Shown here in pieces: positions 1-10,799 of a DNA stretch of 64,000 bases. The notes beneath the pieces were generated by a model that had not been told where the DNA came from, did no database searches, and saw only the letters and a list, made by a program, of their open reading frames with translations. The stretch is from Phytophthora sp. 'mugwort'. Its lineage: Eukaryota > Oomycota > Peronosporomycetes > Peronosporales > Peronosporaceae. The DNA is taken from contig JAUCEF010000006.1 in the NCBI GenBank assembly GCA_033558025.1, forward strand, positions 3,968,001 to 4,032,000, given 5' to 3'. Within the stretch, counting starts at the first letter, position 1. The number at the start of each line of letters is the position of its first letter. Made by a program: the position numbers and the translations under genes.

Positions 1-153
1 GCCGATAGCCCAGAGACGAAGGGTCACCATTACGTGAAGTCATTGTCAGGTTTTTCAATAAGGCGTCGTACAAAAACGTCCGTTCAATCTTCGTCAGTAT
101 CATTCTTGGTTGGTCAAGGTGGCGAGTCGCGGGAGCAGACAACTCGTCCCAAA

Positions 154-1661
154 ATGAATGAAAGTCTCATCGCTCGGCAAGAGGCTCTGCAGCGACAAAA
201 TCAGGAGCTAAACCAGCAGGTGGAAGCCATCGAACAACGCCGGCAGCAACTGACTTCTGGGAGCAGACCTGCATCTTCATCGTCGACAACTCCGCTATGT
301 GGGACTCGATCCGCTTCGCCTCAAGTCGGATCTCCTCGTCGTAAAACTGATCCGATCCAAACTGACGAGGAGCTTACCCCGCAAAATGATCCAAAGTCAA
401 GTTTGGGGATCGAATTGAGTGCATCCATTGATTCTTTGGGTTCGCAAGACTTGAGCGATGCACGCCGTCAACTCGCCAAAAGTGAGAGCAACGAGAAGGT
501 GACGACGAGTTCGAGAACTAATTCAGCGAGGCGATCTCAGCGGAAGAAGCATCAGGCAGGGGCTGAAGCTTCACCTCAAGACGCACCTCGCAGCAAGAAG
601 AAAAGCGGCAGTGTCGGTAGTAGTCCTGACGACGTAGGCTCTGTCCGAGGCAGTGACCCTGAAGGTCTCAGTCTCGAGGCAACGGTGCGGTTCCAAAAAG
701 CGCGTCTACGTGTATTGCAAGACGAAGCAGACACTGCAATGGCCCAAGCTGAGCAATTGGTTCGTATTCAAATTGTTTTATTACTATATTCTGATAACTA
801 ATATCTCTGTCTTGTTGGCTTCCTCATTCCTTGCAGCAAGTAGCACAAGGAGCGTTGAAAGCCGAGCTTGACAATCTCAAAGCAGAGAATACGGCGCTAA
901 CGAAAAAGAACCAGCAGACCCAGCAACTATTAGAAAAACAGCGCGAGCTCTCGTACGTCTTCGCGATGCCGTTTTTATCACTCGGTCAACAATATGATTC
1001 GATGTTCTTGACATCTTCCTCTCCAGTGTTGCCCAGGAGGCCAAACAACGGATACTCGATGGACAGCTAGCATCAGCTCAAGCGCGCGTCGAAGAGACTC
1101 AGCGTGCAGAAAAACTAGCGACGCAACAATTTCGCTCAAAAGACGTAAAGCCTCACGATTTTTTTAGCCCATCAAGATGACAATCTGGTTAACAACTATG
1201 TGATGAATATGCGCTCACGTCTGTAGGTTCGTCTTAATCGCGCGCTGGAAGAGCTCGAGAAATTAAAAGCACAACTTCAAGACGAGAAGAAGAATCATGG
1301 CGAGCAAATGGTCACCAGGGCTGAATACGACCAAGTTGTGCGGGACAACAAGAAACTCGACAAGCAGAAGGTGAATTAAACCGTATCTAGTCTTTTTTTT
1401 TTGCAACGCTTTTGAAGCTTCTTTGGTGTAATTTGTGCCCTTGTGCGTGCAGGGAGAGCTCTTAGCTGCGTTCAAAAAGCAGATGAAGCTCATCGACATC
1501 CTTAAACGCCAGCGAATCCACATGGAGGTACGGAATAAACGAGCTCAAAGGTCCTGTGATGAATGGTTGTTGACACTTCTATTTTATTGTGCGCTGCGCA
1601 GGCCGCCAAGATGCTTTCATTTACAGAAGCCGAGTTCAGCAAGACGTTGGAGCTTGGCTAG
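154..1661 (+). CDS. TEX9: TEX9-like coiled-coil protein, six exons
   Basis: Exons read as 154-759, 837-952, 1027-1144, 1227-1370, 1453-1527 and 1602-1661; phases close to a 372-residue protein. The N-terminal half is Ser/Arg-rich and low complexity after a short helix (first ~35 residues); the C-terminal half is a continuous Glu/Lys/Gln-rich coiled coil. The end, with LIDILKRQRIHME joined to AAKMLSFTEAEF and a final LELG, matches what I recall of the C-terminus of animal TEX9, a coiled-coil protein of centriolar/ciliary cells of about 390 residues. That family call rests on this C-terminal signature and length; the role at basal bodies of zoospores is inference. The ATG at 154 is chosen because it gives a family-like length, but the frame stays open upstream to the window edge, so an additional 5' exon is possible. 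The stop lies 12 bases from the stop of the convergent ankyrin gene. Confidence 0.72.
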
Positions 1662-1673
1662 TTCGTATGGTGC

Positions 1674-3799
1674 TCACTTCATCTCCATTAGCTCTTGCTG
1701 CAACGCGAACTGGGCTTCGACGCGCTGGGCTTCAAGAACTCTTGTCAATTCGATCTACACAGTCAGAGATCCAATGCACATTATCAACTTCTGTCAGATA
1801 CATTTTCCAAAAGTGCTTGAATTGTGCCGCTTACCTTCTTTTCGCTGAGATAATGATATGCCTGCCAATGAGCCTCCTGCAACGCTTCGACCTGAGAGAT
1901 ACTCATATTGTCGTTGGGTTCGAGCTCGCGATCGCTCACCGATGATGCGATGAGAAACTTTTCGACATCAATCTCCAGCTCGGCGGCAACAGGGAAAGTC
2001 CGATGAAAGTTCCCATTCAGCACGTCGTAGGGAATACTCGACGTGATAGACTCATCTTCTTCCGCTTCCGATGTCACTTGACTCCGCGGAGACACCGATG
2101 CGGCTGGATTCGAGGCAGAATGAGCTCCCCATGGAGCTTTCTGTTCTTCCGAAAATTGTAGACACGTCTCCTGTGCAGTTTGTCGTGGGACGACGTCTGG
2201 CTTCGAAGGATCTTGCACAATATTGTTATTTTTGTTACTTGTAACAGGCTTCCGTTGATGCTTTTTGGTGCTCCGCTTGGGTGCATCCTTCACGTTTTCG
2301 CTAAGCAATTCCTTGCGACCTAAAACAAAAAACGTTAGTCATTAACGCTCATGACGCTAACCGGTCCAAGCAAATTCAAAACTCACGAGTTTTCTTGGGG
2401 ATAACACGTTGCCAGTCGCCACCGTCGTCTTCAAGTATAGGTAGACCATCCTCCTGTCTGGCTTTCGTAGTTCCAGAAGCAGGTAAAGTCCTGTCAGCTG
2501 CATCGGCCTCGCTGGTTTCAGTACTTTCGCCATTCAGCTCGCCATGGGAGATAGCATCCTTTATTGATGGTTCCTCGACCACCTGCGCTGAAGTCTTAGC
2601 ATTCTTCTTGCTCTTTTTGCTCTTCTTCTTCGCAGTTTTAGGGGCCACAGCTGTTTGCTTCCGACCCGACGCGACTTCAACTTCTTTCACTGCCATAGCC
2701 ATTAACTCTTTCTCCACTTTGGCGCTCATTTGAGCGGCCTCTTTCTCGTATTGAGACCACTTGGAGCTCAATAAATTTTCCATCTGTGCCGACGTTACTC
2801 CTGAGATTCGCTTGCTCAAGTCCAGCGCCGTCATTTCAGATTTGTTCCGCAGCGTGATGTCAAGGTCCGGTGCATTTCTAATAAGAGACTCCACAGCATC
2901 AGGATTTTCGCTGAGCACGGCTAGATGCAGTGCCGTGTTGCCTCCACCCTTCTCCGCGGCGTTCACATCAGCTCCATTCGCAAGCAAAATCTCTCCAATC
3001 GCAGCGCTTCCTTCCATCATTTCCTCCATACTAGGCGCGCCAGGACGTGGATCTTCGCCAACACGAGCTGCGCACATGAGAGCGTTCATTCCGCTTGCAT
3101 TGACTGCGTCCATATTTGCACCGAGTTTAAGAAGCACCTGCACCGCCTTCACATTCTTCGCTACACAAGCAAGCATCAGCGCTTCATTTCCAGCAATCAT
3201 GTCGCCGTAGCAGTAGTTAGTGCTAGTCACATCCACGCAACTCCAACAGCAGTCAGCAGTGTACCTGTGTCGCCATGCGCATTCGACTGGTCAAGTACCT
3301 TCTGCAGCTTCAGCTTCCTCTCATCCGTAGCGAACAGCTCCTCCATCACGCGAGTCTACACCCAATAATCAGTCACTACCCAGTATCACTGTTCCCAATG
3401 GCGTTGGTTATAGAGTTCATCAAATAGCGTACGTTCTTGGACATGGCAGCCAAGTGCAGCACTGTCGTCCGGTTGGTGTTCGTGGCGCAGTTCACCGCTG
3501 CAGTTCGATCGACTACGAACCCCACGAGGTCGTCACGGCCTGAAATTGAAAATTTACAATTCAAACCACAATTGTCACCACTATTACTTCATTGGAAAAT
3601 TTATGTGTCAAGAGTGTATCATACCGCAGGCGCAGACGCTCATGAGGACGCTCCAGCCCATGTCGTTGGCTCGGTCGAAGTCGATCTGTCGCACGATGAA
3701 GAACTCAACGCACTTGTCATAGTCTGCGAACTCCACCAGTCGGTGGGCGAAGGCCTGCGCCTTCTCCATCGCCGCAGCAGCGTCTGCCATCGTCTCCAT
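1674..3799 (-). CDS. Ankyrin-repeat protein, six exons
   Basis: Minus-strand exons 3625-3799, 3433-3539, 3265-3355, 2387-3181, 1835-2319 and 1674-1754 join in phase to 577 residues. Ankyrin repeats fill roughly residues 50-270, with typical motifs such as TVLHLAAMSKN, GDTALMLACVAKN and NTALHLAVLSEN. The 3182-3264 intron is placed so that the repeat core GDTALML is restored; a nearer AG would create a stop. The C-terminal half is Lys/Ser/Glu-rich and disordered (a KKKSKKSKKNAK basic patch around residue 330), ending in a short helix rich in Gln/Glu. A 5'-UTR intron is likely upstream (GTAAGT near 3866, AG near 3810). Repeats of this kind mediate protein binding; no partner or pathway can be named. 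It faces the SNARE gene head to head and TEX9 tail to tail. Confidence 0.75.
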
Positions 3800-4138
3800 T
3801 TTTGAGTCAGCTACTGTACGTATGTCACGCAATGGCCAATCAAACGGTACTTCTCGGAATCGCACTTACGCGGACAGACTGCTGAGCGGTTACAGCAACG
3901 TTGCGCCGCTGCTCGATTTACTCGCCGGAAGGTGCAGCAAGCAACGACTTTAATCTACACAGTAGTAAGCAGAGTCGACGAGGTTGTTCATTGAGCGCGG
4001 CTGGGGACTAGATCTCGATAGCGATAGACTTTTGTATTGGTATGTTCGGTGTTGTAGATGGCTACATGGTTGCGGATTGGCTGGTCAAGTTGAAGTGGGA
4101 CTGACTGAGAATGGCTACACTGTTGGATTAGAGTCGCC
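3800..4138. promoter_or_regulatory. Shared divergent promoter region
   Basis: 339 bases separate the start codons of the minus-strand ankyrin gene and the plus-strand SNARE gene, so both promoters must lie here. The ankyrin side appears to hold a 5'-UTR intron (about 3810-3871 on the minus strand). I see no TATA box or other recognisable element. Confidence 0.4.
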
Positions 4139-5424
4139 ATGAACCGCGAGCTCGATGGACTGTTGGACAAACTGTCCAGGATCAATCAGGAGATGGGCGG
4201 CGACGACAGTAAGAGCAAGAAGAAGGACAAGAAAGGCGACCAGTTCCACGAGCTCAAGAGCAAAATCGGAGAGAGGCTGCACCACCTTAAGATGGTATGT
4301 TGCGGCCGATGGCTGTAGCGTTGACTATGTTGCGAGGAATTAATGGTACACCGTTGATGCGCTGTAGACGTTGCAGGAGAACGAAGTGGCAGCGACGAAG
4401 AGAGGCAAACACCCTCGCGAAGCTATCCGACGGCAGCAAGAAATCAGAGAGGAGATCCGGCTCGTCGGCGTCGACATCAAGGAGCTCACAACAAGCTACG
4501 ACCTTGAAATTAAAAAGAAAAAGGTAGGGAATTTTCTGCAAGTAGTACGCCGTCAGGGCTGCCATCTCACCTCATCTCACGCGCTGTTTACTTGCTTCTG
4601 CAGAGCAAATTTCCACCTGAAGAGTTAGCGATGCGGAAGGAGATTGTGACGCAGTACTGGGCAGAATACGAGCGCATCAAAGAGCTTGCTGCCGCAAACT
4701 ATCGCTCTCCCGCAGGTCGAACTGCTTTTGATACTGGCGGCGTCGCAGCACCAATTGGTTCCTTCGAGAATGGTGCATTCACAGCACGGAAGGGACCTGG
4801 CGGAGGAGCTGGAGGCCAAGTTTTCGGCGGCTTGGGTGGTTCCGGCGGCGGCGGAGGTGGTGGTGGTGGTGGTAGTGGTGACGACCAGATCGAACGAGAA
4901 GTGGTCACTGATGACCATCGTGCCATGCTGGCAGACATCCAGAAAAATGATCAGCGCTTCGTAAGTCACGTTTTGCGACCACATACCAACCTGAGCCTCA
5001 CTTGCGCACTGCCTATGTTAATCTCGATATAGGACATCATCATTGAGCAAATTGGCACGGGTGTTCAGGAATTAGGTCAACAGGCGCGCATGTTGAATGA
5101 AGAGCTACAGCAGCAAGCCATTATGATCGACGGTCTGGGAGAGCGAATCGACAACACACAAGCACACGGTAATGACGTTTACGCAAGTTGCAATACTGGG
5201 TCTATTGTCTGCATTGTAGTTTCACTGATCGCACCCCTTGTCTTGTCTCTCTAGTGGAAAGCGTCAACAAAAAGATGAAAGATACCCTCGCGAAAGTCGG
5301 TCGTGGACCGGACAAATGCATGATGGACATGATCTGTCTGATCCTGCTCCTCGGAATCTTGGCTGTGGTCTATAATATGTTCATTAAGAAGGATTCCAGC
5401 AGCACAAGTATAACCACAGCATGA
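4139..5424 (+). CDS. SYP7: SYP7-like Qc-SNARE (tail-anchored syntaxin)
   Basis: Exons 4139-4294, 4368-4523, 4604-4960, 5033-5168 and 5255-5424 give 324 residues. The N-terminal ~200 residues are charged and helical. A poly-Gly linker (GGSGG followed by ten or so Gly) sits near residue 200. The SNARE helix covers roughly residues 225-290 (IIIEQIGTGVQELGQQA, then DGLGERIDNTQAHVESV) with a central Gln (LQQQAIMIDGL), and one C-terminal membrane anchor follows (MICLILLLGILAVVYNMFI) with a short tail. This layout, including a single tail anchor after a Q-SNARE motif, is that of the plant/protist SYP7 class, which acts in fusion at ER or plasma membrane. The class call is from family knowledge; the target membrane is not visible. 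The glycine run is encoded by a GGC/GGT repeat and is likely length-variable. Confidence 0.8.
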
Positions 5425-5834
5425 GCAGACTTGGAAGCGAAAAGAAACTCATAATCAAATTGCTGCTAAAGCGCAAGCAGCAGCAACAAATTTCCCTCAA
5501 CTCGACGTTTATCTTCTTGGCGCAATAGCTCAGACTGAAATTTAGCCCCAATAAGGAAAAAGGAAGTACGCACCTATACACCTCAATTCCTCATTACCAG
5601 GAGTTCAGATTTGCGTTTATTCGTCGGCTGCTCCGCTCTCCACTTCTTGAGCGGCTATCCCCCACCCCTACAAAATCTTGCAGTTAGACAGCGCTTGACG
5701 CATACCAAGCTCCTCCATAGTTCATGACGTCTCAATTGCTGCGCGATGGTTGGTCGTACTCCTCAACGCGGGTTATCCTAAAAATTGGGCCAAGCCTCGT
5801 CATTCATTTTCAGACTTATCGAACGATGGCAGCT
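5425..5834. other. Intergenic, convergent 3' ends
   Basis: 410 bases between the stops of the SNARE gene and the minus-strand U1-C gene. I see no gene or RNA here; it presumably holds both 3' UTRs. Confidence 0.4.
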
Positions 5835-6500
5835 CTACTGCGGTCCATAGATCGATCGGGGCGGGGGCCCGCTCATGACTCCTGGCCCAGGGGGTCCCCT
5901 CATGCCCATACCTCCCATTGGTGGAGGCCCACGCGGCGGTCCTACAGCAATAACATCGAAATACACGCCAACCGATCAGCTCGGAACTCAATCGATCTCC
6001 GTATCCACAGTACAGCTTACCTCGAAACATAGGCGGTCGCATGCCGGGTCCAGGAGGAGGCATCATACCCCGAGGAGGGCCTCCACGAGGTGGGTATCCA
6101 CCTGGCATCATGCCGTTCGGAGGTCCGTTCGGTCGCGGAGGCAGCGAACCCGCCAGCGTTGGCCCTCTCAGCCACTCTCCAGCTGCAGCAACAAGGCAAA
6201 AAATTAGGCGATAAAGTAACAAACAATTGGCGACTACTTCAGCGTGACGTACGGTTCATGACGACGCCCTGGCCGGCTAGGAACTGCTCGTAATAGAGTT
6301 TGACGTTCTCGCGGTGCTTCCAGCCCCGATTGTGCTGTTTACGGCCGGCTTGCTGCGGTAAATAGCGAATGAGAAGCAAGAGGAGACATAGACACATCAG
6401 ATACGAGGGGTGGTGGGGGCTGCTACGCACTGCGGGGCGAGCTACGAACCGAGTCATGCGTGAGGTAGGTGTCGCAATAATCGCAGTAGTAGCGCGGCAT
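5835..6500 (-). CDS. SNRPC: U1 small nuclear ribonucleoprotein C
   Basis: Minus-strand exons 6450-6500, 6253-6352, 6021-6182 and 5835-5941 give 139 residues. The start [17 protein letters not shown] is the U1-C signature, and joining exon 2 gives a C2H2 finger (Cys6, Cys9, then His24 and His30 in QHNRGWKH). U1-C binds U1 snRNP and helps it recognise 5' splice sites. The remaining ~80 residues are Pro/Gly/Met-rich ([17 protein letters not shown] and similar), as in other U1-C proteins. The first intron splits the finger right after HDS, and the spliced spacing equals that of the human protein. It is divergent from the spermidine synthase gene. Confidence 0.93.
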
Positions 6501-6867
6501 GTTGGCTCGAATGGCAGATATTTTGTGTAGAAAATGATGTTTTGTGTATGTCACATTAACTCATGTATGATACACAATTGTCGATGCTCACTAAGTACCA
6601 CTGTGGATGCTTAGCAACACGCAAATACACTTTGGGAGGGGCGACACCTCGTAATTTTCTCCAACAGCAGCGGAGGAGGGAAGACCTGCTCTTCGTCTAA
6701 CCGCCATACCGCCGATAAGTGGCTCAATTCACGCAAATCAACGCGGCAAATAGCCTCGCAGCCACTCGCTGGTGCACGTCTTCAGTCTCAAGATTTCCCT
6801 GCTCCGCCGAGTCGCTGCCGCCGTGTACCAGCGGTCCCCAGCAGCTAAGAAGCTCTTCGCCCCAGCC
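6501..6867. promoter_or_regulatory. Shared promoter region, U1-C and spermidine synthase
   Basis: 366 bases lie between two divergent start codons. The part next to U1-C is AT-rich (about 6530-6600). No defined element was recognised. A non-ATG frame continues upstream of the spermidine synthase ATG to about 6772, but no ATG occurs in it. Confidence 0.35.
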
Positions 6868-7755
6868 ATGTCCATCGCCACCATCAACGACAAGCAGTGG
6901 TTCAGCGAGACCGAGGCCATGTGGCCCGGCCAGAAGTTCTCGCTCGAGGTGGAGGAGGTGCTCTTCAGGGGCAAATCGGATTTCCAAGACGTGCTGGTCT
7001 TCAAGTCGGTCACGTATGGCCACGTGCTCGTGCTGGACGGCGTGATCCAGCTCACGGAGCGCGATGAGTTTGCGTACCAGGAGATGATCACCCACTTGCC
7101 CATGTTTGCGCACAAGCAGCCCAAGCGCGTGCTCGTCGTGGGTGGCGGCGACGGCGGCGTGCTGCGTGAGGTGACCAAGCATGACTGCGTCGAGGAGATC
7201 GTCATGTGTGAGATTGATTCGATGGTGTGCGACGTGTCCAAGAAATTCTTTAAGAACACGGTGGCCACGGCCTTTGACGACCCGCGCGTGACGCTCCTGC
7301 ATGCCGACGCCGCCGTGTACCTGCGCGAGAACAGGACCGACAAGTTCGACGTGGTCATCGTGGACTCGTCGGACCCCGTCGGACCCGCCGAGGTCCTCTA
7401 CCGCGCCGAGTTCTACGAGAACATGAAGAACTCGCTGTCCCCGGACGGAGTCATCTGCACCCAGGGCGAGTGCCTCTGGCTGCACCTCGACCTCATCGTG
7501 GACGTCATGCAGCGCTGTCAGAACCTCTTTCCCACGGTCAACTACTCGTACACGACCATCCCGACCTACCCTTCGGGCCAGATCGGTTTCATCGTATGCT
7601 CGCTCGACAAGAGCAAGGGCGTCCTGACCACACCCAAGCGCACGCCGGACGCCAAGATGCAGGAGACCCTGCGCTACTATAACGCCAAGATTCACGAGGC
7701 CTCGTTCGTGTTGCCTAGCTTTGCTGAGAGCAAGATCGCCACTGTGCGCAAATGA
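6868..7755 (+). CDS. SRM: Spermidine synthase
   Basis: Single exon, 295 residues, the usual size for eukaryotic spermidine synthase. It transfers an aminopropyl group from decarboxylated S-adenosylmethionine to putrescine. Visible family features are the N-terminal beta domain (WFSETEAMWPGQ), the substrate loop with LDGVIQLTERDEFAYQEM (57-74), the nucleotide-binding GGGDGG (92-97), CEID (114-117) and the catalytic DSSDP (166-170), followed by the GPAEVLY substrate segment. The ATG at 6868 has a good context (GCCATGT) and sits where the family starts. Very high third-position GC creates a long antisense open frame that is not a gene. Confidence 0.95.
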   Translation: MSIATINDKQWFSETEAMWPGQKFSLEVEEVLFRGKSDFQDVLVFKSVTYGHVLVLDGVIQLTERDEFAYQEMITHLPMFAHKQPKRVLVVGGGDGGVLREVTKHDCVEEIVMCEIDSMVCDVSKKFFKNTVATAFDDPRVTLLHADAAVYLRENRTDKFDVVIVDSSDPVGPAEVLYRAEFYENMKNSLSPDGVICTQGECLWLHLDLIVDVMQRCQNLFPTVNYSYTTIPTYPSGQIGFIVCSLDKSKGVLTTPKRTPDAKMQETLRYYNAKIHEASFVLPSFAESKIATVRK

Positions 7756-7870
7756 TGCTCTTACAGATACCCTCCCACTTAACCACCCCGATCCTGTCCA
7801 TGCCGGAACTTCAAACTCTGAAGAAGAGCATATGTTTAACGTCTATTGCTTGCCTCAATTCAGCTGCCTT

Positions 7871-10652
7871 TTAACCAGTCGTCACACTCGTTGGCGCGGT
7901 AATCCCACTAGGCATAAACAGCGTGATCTTATCGATCTTCCAGCAGAAATCTGGGGTCTGCTCCTGGATGAGCTTCCAAATATACGGCACGAAGAACTGC
8001 TCCGGGTCCGCCTCCTCTTCGTACCGATAGCTCGCATCGTCATCGTCTATGCAAGCCTTCGACTTCGAGGCGCCTCCTGCTCTTGAACTCGCACTCGATG
8101 CTGCCAGGAGGCTAACGCATTCACCACGAATAATCTCCAGGACCATGTCAGCATCAAGCACATCGTCAGGCGAGGTCTGTGCATCTACGACTGCCTGGAA
8201 GCGCGACAACGTGCTCCACACAGGACCGTTATTCACATACGCAGCGAACTCGGAGTGCTGCTGCAGTGCCGCAAACGTATTTGCGCGATGCAGCAGTGAA
8301 TAAATAAGTTGCGGGTTGCGCGGCAACAGCTTCGCCTTCAAACAGGACGAGACCACACCCAGCAATAGCCGGATAAACTCAACATACGCCGAACGTTTCT
8401 GTGCTAGCACCTCGCTCTCTTCCTTGTCCGTGGGTTTCAACCGCTGCATTTGCGTCACTAGCTTGACTTCGTTCCTGGCTAGCATATCAATCAGCCCTAC
8501 GATACCTTGAGCAGCGTACATGTGTAAATTCTCAGCAGAGCGTGCGAGGTTGGACAGAGCCGCAAACGCGTTCAGGTGGATGAAGCTGTCCTGGAAGTGC
8601 GTGATGTTGCGGAAAATAAGCCGTGTAAAGATAACCGTCATAAGGCTACCCAGCGAAACATCCAGCATGTAGTGCTCCTTGTACCATGACACGTTGGACA
8701 CCACCAACTGGGTATGTGCAGTGCGAACGAACGCTGGATCCTGCGTGAAGGTCAGCAGCACGATCACCAGCATGTACAGTCGGTTAGGTTCCACAGATCG
8801 CGCGTGGTACAATGTCTCCAGCAAGGGCAGCAGCATACGCTCAATGTCAGCGTCGCTCACTGCGGTGTCGAGTATCATCGGGTTCGAATACAGCAGCGTG
8901 TAGAGCATAAGATGGCTCGCTTCGTATGGTGCATGGCGGCCAACGACTTCGAACAAATCCGAGTATAATAGCTCCAACTTTTCAGCGCTGGAGCTGGAGG
9001 TTGCCTCGCCATGCTGCACCGAACGAGCCCTGGGGTATTCAATCTCTGTGCTATGGCTGTCCGCATCAGCACCATCCGTAATTCCACAAAGAGCGCCTCG
9101 GAAAGGGTTGCAAGCCACCGGAGAGTCGCTATCTCGACAGCTCTGAAGCAGCACTAACAGTAGCAGTACGCTACGGTCAGCGAGCGGACTTGTAGTATCC
9201 TCACGGGTGGTAAAATACCGGATAAAATTCCACGGAAAGCGGAAAATCGACGCTAAATTGCACCAAAAAGGAACACAATGATGAGGAAATGGTAGCGCAA
9301 AATGATAAAAAGCGACTGTACTCACCCGCAATCGAGCCGACACCTTCCAGTGTTAAGTAAGAGAACTGCTCCTGCTCATACATCTGGTCGGAAACTCCCG
9401 ACATCGCGATGAGTGACATCTCGCTAGCCTTTCGCAGAGCAACTACTGCAGTATTCGAAGCAGAGCTTGGCCCGGTAGCTTGGATCTGCTCAATACTGTT
9501 CTGGAGCAAGCGACGCATCACACCAGATGCCCAACACGACTTCTTACCATCAGGTAGAGCGGCCACCATCAGCATGTAAAGGAATGGGTTGTGGGCACGG
9601 ACGTCACCAGCTTGCTTGGAATGGTCCCGTGGATATACCACAGGCGACAAAAGCACCAAAAGCGTGTTCACAACTTCCACGTGCAAATCGTACGTCTTAT
9701 CACTGCAGTAGCAATTAAGGAGCGAGCATTCACATAGGATTAAGCCCTTAATACCTCTGGCATCACAGCTTTGGCTGAAGCAAAGACGTACTTCGGGGGG
9801 AACTCAATGAGTACCGTTAAAAGAGCATCCAGAAAGCGTCCAGCAAGATCTTCTGAAGAATCTTCCGGCAAGAACGCATCGTTGTTACTCTTGTCTGGAA
9901 GCTCATCATCCATTTGGATCAACAAACTATCTGCTCAGCCAATACGCACAAAAGCACACAAGAAAGAGTTAGTCACGACGGACAAAAGGGGTTTTCAGCT
10001 ACACACCGTCAACTCACGCCTTCCCGAAGCAGCAGCGGAACCAGTAAACTTCGTCGACGGTTGCTGATTGAAGTGAGCCAGCAATGAGCACTCGTCCGTC
10101 CTTTCCACAAACCGCATCGTAAACTGTCGAACCAAGAACAACGCGTTCACAGCTCTGTGCAAGTGCGTGTCCACCGTTTGCGGGTTGTTATCAACGTGGT
10201 CTCGTTCCACTGCACCTGGCGCATAAACTGCTAGCTCGCTCTCCGTCATCTTCGATACTCTGCAGCTGAACGGCAGCGCGTGGATCAGGTAGCGCAGCAG
10301 CACACGGAAGTTCCCGGACTGGAGACTGTTCTGCGCTGTTAGTGCATCATTTGGCGTCCAAACTTTGAGATCAGGACCGTACTATTGCAGTAATATTGTT
10401 GCTATGTTCTAATTTTTTTACTATACCTAGCGTATCGCCATACTCGTGGGTCAGCAACTCCACCTGCGCCTGTGTCAAGTGGGGCAGCGGCTTCGGGGCC
10501 GCCAGCACCGTGTGATACGCCGTGTTTTCACGCGGAATGGGCGTCTCGCCCACGATCTCCTCGAAGGCGGCTTTCTCTTGCGCAGACGCGAAGATCTTCT
10601 CCAGAGCCACCGAGCCAGTGGCCACGGCAGGCGACGAAGTAGACGCTCCCAT
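7871..10652 (-). CDS. DYM: Dymeclin (Golgi-associated)
   Basis: Minus-strand exons 10427-10652, 10018-10362, 9755-9930, 9326-9695 and 7871-9252 give 832 residues. It begins MGASTSS, a likely N-myristoylation signal as in other dymeclins, which are peripheral Golgi proteins. Helical segments match animal dymeclin along its length, for example NPFLYMLMVAAL, ADRSVLLLLVLLQSC, ASHLMLYTLLYSNP, LPLLETLYHARS, NRLYMLVIVLLTFTQDP, LGSLMTVIFTRLI and a C-terminal DPEQFFVPYIWKLI. Two acceptor choices were decided by phase: intron 1 ends at CTCAAAG (10363) and intron 3 at GATAAG (9696), since nearer AGs break the frame. It is longer than human dymeclin (669) mostly in the N-terminal third. Its start faces away from the EEP gene stop, same strand, 147 bases apart. 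Confidence 0.88.
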
Positions 10653-10799
10653 CGCGAGCGTAGCAAGAGCAGAGAAGAATGACGTACGGAGCCGTTATTT
10701 GCTGTATTTAGGCAGTGAGCGGTTCTGATTGGATGAAATTATATTGCTACGTTGTGGAGCCATTTTTCCACTTCAACACGCTATGATCAGGCTGCCGAA

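Noticed and set aside
3182..3264. Short 43-base intron at the first AG after the 3264 donor in the ankyrin gene
   Set aside because: That acceptor creates an immediate stop; the later AG (3182-3183) restores a canonical ankyrin repeat in phase.
5800..6222. 140-codon minus-strand frame as a separate Pro/Gly-rich protein
   Set aside because: It is U1-C exon 3 read through its introns; splicing restores a normal U1-C end.
6724..7695. 323-codon minus-strand frame opposite spermidine synthase
   Set aside because: It is an antisense shadow of a GC3-rich gene; the plus strand has every catalytic motif of spermidine synthase.
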